In this document: piece by piece, positions 30,518-35,344 of the stretch
Numbering within the stretch: position 1 is the stretch's first letter
How the letters are laid out: each line of letters begins with the position of its first letter
IMG/VR virus record: IMGVR_UViG_3300025168_000283
Coordinates: 1-35,344 of that record
Direction: 5' to 3' (one strand)
Source of the DNA: a virus
DNA length: 35,344 nt
Made by a program: the position numbers and the translations under genes
The notes under the pieces: generated by a model
Seen by the model: the letters and a program-made list of their open reading frames with translations, nothing else
The model's database searches: none
Told to the model about the DNA's origin: nothing

Positions 30518-31822
30518 ATGCCAGTATCATCCTCCCCTAGTGACTACACCACCATAAACCCAAACTACGGTACGGGTAATGGTTTTTATACCGATATTGG
30601 AGCAGTTTCCGACCTACTACAAGTCACCCCTTTTACTTCGGGAACTAACCCGTCTGCCGCTCAAGTAGGGGCTATTATCAAAAGAATAGAAGGCATGGTA
30701 GATGAGAAAATAAACCGCTCTTATCGGCCTATTATTTGGAAGAACGAATTTAAGGATTTTGAATTTACTCGGCATCCGATTATGTCTTACTATGGTGGGT
30801 ATGTTGGTTTCATTCAACTGTCACAAATGAAGGTTAGAAAAATTGTTAGTCTTAGAGTATGGGAAGGAAACAACTATCGAGAACTAGCATCGGCACAGGC
30901 AAAAATAACTCTGTTGGAAAACTACCGAGAATTGTATTCCTTAACTCTACAGTTGCCTAACGGTGGTGTTTCTTTCCCTCTACTTGCAGAAGGAACAGTT
31001 TCTAATCTAGCAAATGATGAATTCTGCACTACCTTTGGAATTAAGACTACCAATGATGAAATAGATGCCCTAATTAATGAAAAGTTTCCCTCCAGTACAT
31101 CCCAATTTACAGGAGCAACCGCACCAAAAGAAGTTACAACAGATAACCTAAGTGTTTCAGACTTTTTCTTTTCACAGAAGGACGACCAAGACGGTTCTAA
31201 TCTTTTGATTGCCTCTCTTCTTTCGGGAGATGATGGAGCGGGTTGTTCCCTAAAAGCATCTATTCAGCAGTCTTGTTCAGTAAGCAATAGTAGCAATACT
31301 CTAACTGTAGCAGATTCATCTAGAATAATTGTAGGAATGGAAGTGACGGGAACCAACATTCCTGCCTCTACTACTATCTCTAGTATTAGTGATGCAACAA
31401 CAGTAGTAATGTCTAAAGCCGCTACTGGCAATGCTTCAATAACTGCTACCTTTACTACTACAGAAAACATACCTACCGTATGTAATTTAGTGGAATTCAC
31501 AGATAAAGAAGACATGAAACGACTCGGTGATTTTTGGACTATTGGAGATGATGGTAAGATATTCTTCATGAAGAAATACCCATTCCACAATAAGAATTCT
31601 ATTATCGTTTCCTATATTGCAGGTGACGGTAGAGTACCTGCAACAGTTCACGAAGCCGCTACCAAATTAGTGGCGGCAGAAATACTGCGGCATGACGACC
31701 AAACTATTATGATTGCTGAAACGGGAGCAAACATTTCAGTAAAAGAAAAGTATGATTTGCTTAGGGCAGAAGGTCTTGCACTAATTGATGGCAAGAAAGA
31801 TTTGGTCTATATCTTGGATTGA
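30518..31822 (+). CDS. Head-tail connector with inserted beta module
   Basis: A 434-residue protein. The first 60 residues (DIGAVSDLLQV, AAQVGAIIKRIEGMVDEKIN) and the ending (PATVHEAATKLVAAEILRHDDQTIMIAE) match head-tail connectors of the gp6/HK97 gp6 type, which attach to the portal. A beta domain is inserted at residues about 252-318; it contains VGMEVTGTNIPASTTISSI and is shared with the protein at 32525. Position is right for a connector between head and tail genes. GGAGGTAAATAAA precedes ATG 30518. Confidence 0.8.
   Translation: MPVSSSPSDYTTINPNYGTGNGFYTDIGAVSDLLQVTPFTSGTNPSAAQVGAIIKRIEGMVDEKINRSYRPIIWKNEFKDFEFTRHPIMSYYGGYVGFIQLSQMKVRKIVSLRVWEGNNYRELASAQAKITLLENYRELYSLTLQLPNGGVSFPLLAEGTVSNLANDEFCTTFGIKTTNDEIDALINEKFPSSTSQFTGATAPKEVTTDNLSVSDFFFSQKDDQDGSNLLIASLLSGDDGAGCSLKASIQQSCSVSNSSNTLTVADSSRIIVGMEVTGTNIPASTTISSISDATTVVMSKAATGNASITATFTTTENIPTVCNLVEFTDKEDMKRLGDFWTIGDDGKIFFMKKYPFHNKNSIIVSYIAGDGRVPATVHEAATKLVAAEILRHDDQTIMIAETGANISVKEKYDLLRAEGLALIDGKKDLVYILD
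31270..31465 (+). repeat. Shared beta module, copy A (in connector)
   Basis: Encodes a roughly 65-residue segment with NTLTVADSSRIIVGMEVTG, IPASTTISSI and TTVVMS. The same peptide pattern recurs at 32837-33020 in the tail-completion candidate. This kind of beta module is common in phage structural proteins and is often swapped among them. Confidence 0.65.
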
Positions 31823-31827
31823 TTGGT

Positions 31828-32331
31828 ATGTGGAAAAACATATTAAAAAATAACAGTGATGGTAAAACCCACATTCCTTATCACACTAAAGTAGAATTTA
31901 TGAATGGTTTGTATCGGGAACTTGTTGATACAATAGAAAGAAAGGAAGGACTTGAGGGTTTTGAGTTCAGCAATGGAATGATTTATTTTCCTAATTACAT
32001 ATTGAGTTTTAACCCAAATGTTGGTCGTCATAATGACGACTTTATATCAAAACCATTTGAAGAAATACAAATAACATTAGATGTAGATTGGTATGATTTG
32101 TGGTACAGAGGGTTTGAAGACGAAATAAATGAAATTGCTGATAATTTTGGCGAAGAATACAGATTAAAAGCAGAAGACCAAGGCGTTTATCCTGTCTATG
32201 AATACAATGCAGGTTCTCACAATAAAGAAAACGGTACAATTAGTGTGTTTTCAAAAACCTCTAATTCATTCATTGAGTCTCTAATTAAAAACATTCATAA
32301 AAAAATAGAAAGTAAATTTGGCGGAAGGTGA
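31828..32331 (+). CDS. Tagged protein between connector and tail genes
   Basis: A 167-residue protein starting MWKNILKNNSD; GATTGGT precedes ATG 31828, five bases after the connector stop. The frame could open at 31819, but the tag is at 31828. The body is mixed alpha/beta with Trp/Tyr-rich sequence (DWYDLWYRGFEDEINEIAD) and no recognised family. It is the last tagged protein in the window and is out of the main clusters, so the tag is not restricted to one region. Confidence 0.75.
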   Translation: MWKNILKNNSDGKTHIPYHTKVEFMNGLYRELVDTIERKEGLEGFEFSNGMIYFPNYILSFNPNVGRHNDDFISKPFEEIQITLDVDWYDLWYRGFEDEINEIADNFGEEYRLKAEDQGVYPVYEYNAGSHNKENGTISVFSKTSNSFIESLIKNIHKKIESKFGGR

Positions 32332-32337
32332 TTTTTT

Positions 32338-32532
32338 TTGGTTATGAATTTAGTTTCCGAATCCAAAAAAATAGTCGAAAGACACCAAAAAAGAAAACAG
32401 GATATGGAAGTAGTATCTCAAATACTAGGAATTGATATTGCGTTTTCCGAAGAAGAGATTGAGAAATTCATAACAGAAGATATTGAAAAGTATCTCGCTA
32501 AGAAATTTATGGAGAGTGTAACATTTGGATGA
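32338..32532 (+). CDS. Small helical protein
   Basis: A 64-residue helical protein. TTG 32338 has GGAAGGTGA seven bases upstream; ATG 32344 is an in-frame alternative. It has two helices (LVSESKKIVERHQKRKQ and FSEEEIEKFITEDIEKYL), no tag and no known family. The stop overlaps the next start by eight bases, so it is coupled to the tail-completion candidate. A small connector or chaperone-like protein would fit. Confidence 0.65.
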   Translation: MVMNLVSESKKIVERHQKRKQDMEVVSQILGIDIAFSEEEIEKFITEDIEKYLAKKFMESVTFG

Positions 32533-33244
32533 AGTATCTCTAATGTTAGATTTAATAGACAGTGGTTGGTCTAGTTCTTCTACTGCTTTAGACCAAGCAG
32601 GAACTATTGCGTCAGCAGTAGCAAAACCTAATCTAATTGATGTTAGAACCTTGGAAAAAGGAAAGGGAGTTAGGTATGACCTTTCTAGCAAAGATGTGGT
32701 TATGGTGTTTGAAGACAGTAACTCAATAGAATATCCTACTGTTCTGTATGATGTTAGGAATGAAATTTATTCCTTTACTTTGCATCTTAGATGCGTTCAT
32801 GATGAAAGAGCAGTAGGCACATCTTTTACTACTGGCGGAGGGTCATACTCCACTGGTAGTACTAACATGACTCTATCTTCCACTACATCCATAGCAGTAG
32901 GAATGGAAGTTACTGGCACTGGAATTCCTGACGGCACAGTGGTTTCATCCATAACAAACAGCACCGTTATTGTCTTATCAAATACCCCAACAAAAACAAG
33001 AAGTGGGCAGACTATCAAATTTAATTCAAGAGATAGTAATTACGGAAGAGATAGGATTAGGTCTTTATACTTGATTCTTCGTCATGTGCTTGAGAGCAAA
33101 CGGCGAGGGTATGTTGCGAGTGATGGTTCCGGCTTTAGTTTAATAGAAGTGGGTAGCAGAAGTGAAGCAAATGACCGAAACAAACGACTCTTTGGATATA
33201 AACTAACAGTGGAAGCAAAGAGATACGCACAGACAATCCCCTAG
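32525..33244 (+). CDS. Tail completion / neck protein candidate
   Basis: A 239-residue protein from TTG 32525. Residues 1-100 (LMLDLIDSGWSSSSTALDQA, DVVMVFEDSNSIEYPTVLYDV, LHLRCVHDER) and the end (SLYLILRHVLESKRRGYV, KLTVEAKRYAQTIP) follow tail-completion/terminator-type proteins that form the upper tail end. Residues about 105-165 carry the same beta module as the connector (GMEVTGTGIPDGTVVSSI). Located just before the tail tube gene, as expected. Confidence 0.75.
   Translation: MDEVSLMLDLIDSGWSSSSTALDQAGTIASAVAKPNLIDVRTLEKGKGVRYDLSSKDVVMVFEDSNSIEYPTVLYDVRNEIYSFTLHLRCVHDERAVGTSFTTGGGSYSTGSTNMTLSSTTSIAVGMEVTGTGIPDGTVVSSITNSTVIVLSNTPTKTRSGQTIKFNSRDSNYGRDRIRSLYLILRHVLESKRRGYVASDGSGFSLIEVGSRSEANDRNKRLFGYKLTVEAKRYAQTIP
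32837..33020 (+). repeat. Shared beta module, copy B (in tail-completion candidate)
   Basis: Encodes the second copy of the beta module, with AVGMEVTGTGIP, TVVSSITNST and VIVLS. It matches copy A at peptide level with many codon differences, so the duplication is old or the module was acquired separately. Confidence 0.65.
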
Positions 33245-33271
33245 TAAGTTTGTAAAAGGGAGAGGGATTTT

Positions 33272-35344
33272 ATGACGAACAATAATATATTTTTAGGAAG
33301 CGGTGCATCGGTGACATTTGTCCCCGAAGTTGATTTTACATTTAAGGGAACGGCTGGAACCGGAAATACTATCGTGACAATGGATAGTGCCTATAGCGCA
33401 AATGGAAAATTTCTGTTAGTCAATAATCTATATCAAGGCTGTATTTTGGAATACTACGACAACGGTTCGGCACTTAATGGTGGCGCAGGGCCACTATCGG
33501 GTGCGGCGGCAGGAACTATCAATTCGGCTACAATTACAAATGGCGGAACAGATGTTACTGCTTCTCAATCAATTCTATCATATACTTCATCCAGTGTTTT
33601 TACCCATACTAATGCGGCAGGAACAGCAGATAATGAAACTGTATCGGGTCTTTCCGGTGGTTCGGGTGCTGAATTACTTCTTACTCTTTCACCGCACACT
33701 GTTGATATTACCATGACTGTTTCTGCATCGAATTCTGCAAACTACCAAACAGGGTTTATTGAAATACACACGGCAACTACTACCGGAGATTATGTTTTTG
33801 GAATAGTTTTCGATACTCCTAGCGGAATTACCAATACTGGGTCTACAATGGATGATTTTGTAGAAGTTAATATCTCAAACGACCAAACTGCCGTTCAAAT
33901 AGCAACTGCAATACAAGCGGCTATGACTACTAAAATAAATTCGGGAGACTTAGCCCTTACAGTAACTAGAGCAGGTACTAAACTTAGTATTGCTAATACT
34001 GTTGGTGGATTTGTAAATTCGGGTAATATGATAGTTATTGGTGCAGGTGCATCCGGCACACACACTACCATTAGTAACGATGTAGACGGAGGTATTGTTA
34101 CAGCAGTATCAATTACAAATGCTGGAACTTCTATTAGCGGTGCGGGTAATTTGACAATAAGTTCTACCGGAACAGACCCCGTTATTGCATTAGATACAAC
34201 CAATTCAGCAGATGTGGTGACTGTCCCAACTTCAATTCATAGAATAACCGCAAACACTTCTAGTACTCTTACCATTTCACCAGCAATAAGTACCACCATA
34301 ACAGTGAGTGCCACTAATGACTTTTTCGTACTAAAGAGATATGGCGCACCATTACCTGCTCCGGCTTCTACTGCTGTCAAGCGACTAGCGGCAGACAATT
34401 GGTTAGGTGTTGTCGATTCACTCACTTTCCCCGAAAATGAAATAGAAAATAAGCAAGTCAATCTTATGGTTGGCGGTTCTAGAAACTACACATACCAATA
34501 CAAAGGAATTGAAACCGCAGGGGCTACTGATTTAGGAGTCATGGCAAATCACGGTGCTTGGCTTTACTATTTCTTTGGTAAGGCTACTGTTAGTGCTACT
34601 TTGGTTTCTAGCGATAATGCTGCGAGTGATATTGCGGCTGATACTGCGGATAAGTTCTATCTAAATCCAGACAGAAGTTCAACAGGAAATCATAGACAGG
34701 CTCCACTATTCTATCGCTCTATTGGTACTATTCTTACTCCCCCAGTTTCAGCACTAGACGACCAACATACTGACTTAGATGTACTAACTGCTCCTACAGG
34801 AACGGCTACTTCTATTACTCACCCAATCACTTACACAATGACAGAAGAAGATGGAGATAATCTACCATCGTTCTCTTTAGAACAATCCTTTTCTAAACTC
34901 TCATCTAGTAATACCTACAGAACTGAAACGGCTAACGAGGATGAAACGGAAAACTTCGTTAGAATTGCTAGAGGAAACCGAGTCAATACTCTCAACCTTA
35001 CTGCTAACGAAAACGAAGAACTCAAGATGAGTATGAACTGCATGGTTCGTTCAATTCACAATCTAGAAAAGACTGAATCCTATGAGGCTAGAAGGGGAGT
35101 CACTGCTGAAACTTCTTTCATCAACTATGATTCTACTGATTCTTTCCGAGAACCATTCTTCTTCTCCGATGGACAAATTAAGATGTTCGGACAACCGTTC
35201 TTGAAGATTACTAGTTTCAGCCTAGCCATGAACAATACTCTTACTGATAAGCGATTTATTGGAATTGGAAGTCGTGGAGTTAAGGATGCTATTCCAGCAC
35301 AAAGAACTTACGAAATGACTTTCAGTGCTATGGTCACTGATGAT
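33272..35344 (+). CDS. Tail tube protein with large beta insertion (partial)
   Basis: An open frame from ATG 33272 (GGGAGAGGGATTTT upstream) to the right edge, 691 residues with no stop. Residues 1-70 (NIFLGSGASVTFVPEVDF) and about 350-691 (RLAADNWLGVVDSLTFPENE, TYQYKGIETAGATDLGVMAN, FRIGEN-like beta strands to the end) look like a tail tube protein. Between them is a Ser/Thr/Gly-rich insertion of about 280 residues, with repeats such as ATITNGGTDVT and VSITNAGTSIS and a segment QTAVQIATAIQAAMTTKINS of a common phage beta module. The insertion probably forms outward-facing domains. The protein indicates a tailed virion, of sipho or myo type. Confidence 0.8.
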   Translation, partial: MTNNNIFLGSGASVTFVPEVDFTFKGTAGTGNTIVTMDSAYSANGKFLLVNNLYQGCILEYYDNGSALNGGAGPLSGAAAGTINSATITNGGTDVTASQSILSYTSSSVFTHTNAAGTADNETVSGLSGGSGAELLLTLSPHTVDITMTVSASNSANYQTGFIEIHTATTTGDYVFGIVFDTPSGITNTGSTMDDFVEVNISNDQTAVQIATAIQAAMTTKINSGDLALTVTRAGTKLSIANTVGGFVNSGNMIVIGAGASGTHTTISNDVDGGIVTAVSITNAGTSISGAGNLTISSTGTDPVIALDTTNSADVVTVPTSIHRITANTSSTLTISPAISTTITVSATNDFFVLKRYGAPLPAPASTAVKRLAADNWLGVVDSLTFPENEIENKQVNLMVGGSRNYTYQYKGIETAGATDLGVMANHGAWLYYFFGKATVSATLVSSDNAASDIAADTADKFYLNPDRSSTGNHRQAPLFYRSIGTILTPPVSALDDQHTDLDVLTAPTGTATSITHPITYTMTEEDGDNLPSFSLEQSFSKLSSSNTYRTETANEDETENFVRIARGNRVNTLNLTANENEELKMSMNCMVRSIHNLEKTESYEARRGVTAETSFINYDSTDSFREPFFFSDGQIKMFGQPFLKITSFSLAMNNTLTDKRFIGIGSRGVKDAIPAQRTYEMTFSAMVTDD

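Noticed and set aside
99-31851. The repeated MSW start as a translation-enhancing DNA element instead of a peptide tag
   Set aside because: The codons vary synonymously between copies and the same peptide appears at three protein C-termini, far from any start codon. Peptide-level selection explains both observations better.
99-31851. The tag as a secretion or membrane signal
   Set aside because: It is only about eight residues, amphipathic and charged, with no hydrophobic core or cleavage site, and it occurs on strongly basic and acidic soluble-looking proteins.
33477-33716. A 79-residue + strand frame inside the tail tube gene
   Set aside because: It is a shadow in another frame of the long tail tube gene, with no ribosome-binding site and no sensible composition.
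1-35344. tRNA genes, rRNA, insertion sequences or integrase attachment sites
   Set aside because: I saw no cloverleaf-like sequences, no transposase or integrase motifs, and hardly any space between genes to hold them; there is no gene-free stretch longer than about 65 bases.

Overview
This window is the virion-morphogenesis half of a tailed double-stranded DNA virus (Caudoviricetes, HK97-type head). I find 48 genes, all on the + strand, nearly gapless and often overlapping by 1-8 bases. The hallmark genes are a terminase large subunit (9094-10518), portal (14576-16213), prohead protease with a scaffold tail (21821-23002), major capsid protein (23013-24365), a head-tail connector (30518-31822), a tail-completion candidate (32525-33244) and a tail tube protein running off the right edge (33272-35344). 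Ribosome-binding sites of the GGTGA / GAGGTGA type, several TTG and GTG starts, an archaeal-type ATP-dependent DNA ligase and an Arf/Ras-like GTPase suggest an archaeal host. A marine archaeal virus such as those of Marine Group II (magrovirus-like) fits, but nothing in the window fixes the host.

Layout. 1-4391: small genes, including a winged-helix candidate, a GNAT-like acetyltransferase and a tandem zinc/HTH protein that may be the small terminase subunit. 4440-8790: two large unassigned proteins. 8796-14513: terminase, a protein carrying a LAGLIDADG-type domain, then a tight run of small basic or cysteine-rich proteins. 14576-19248: portal, a SAP-domain protein and small helical proteins. 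19257-25713: DNA ligase, protease/scaffold, capsid and putative decoration proteins. 25723-27014: two small membrane proteins and a membrane-anchored small GTPase. 27019-35344: a metallopeptidase-like protein, zinc and Q-rich proteins, a large coiled protein, connector and tail genes.

The most striking feature is a short peptide, consensus M-[S/T]-W-[K/E/Q]-[D/N]-I-L-K, at the extreme N-terminus of 19 otherwise unrelated proteins. The bodies behind it include a GNAT-like fold, an HExxH peptidase, an EF-hand protein, a cysteine-cluster protein and small basic proteins. The same motif is at the extreme C-terminus of the protease/scaffold (MSWSDIHK), of a small coiled-coil protein (MSWGDIDK) and of an unknown 324-residue protein (KSWKEVLL). 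I infer a virus-encoded cargo-loading tag. The scaffold C-terminus would contact the capsid shell in the procapsid, and tagged proteins would use the same peptide to enter the head, analogous to the T4 capsid-targeting sequence or to encapsulin cargo-loading peptides, which bind HK97-fold shells. This is a hypothesis from sequence only.

Other points of interest: an in-frame internal start with a strong Shine-Dalgarno that would make free scaffold from the protease gene (lambda C/Nu3 style); a membrane/GTPase cassette in the head region; a portal with two zinc-binding inserts; a beta module shared by the connector and the tail-completion candidate; and a 39-residue zinc-ribbon gene at 12142-12261.
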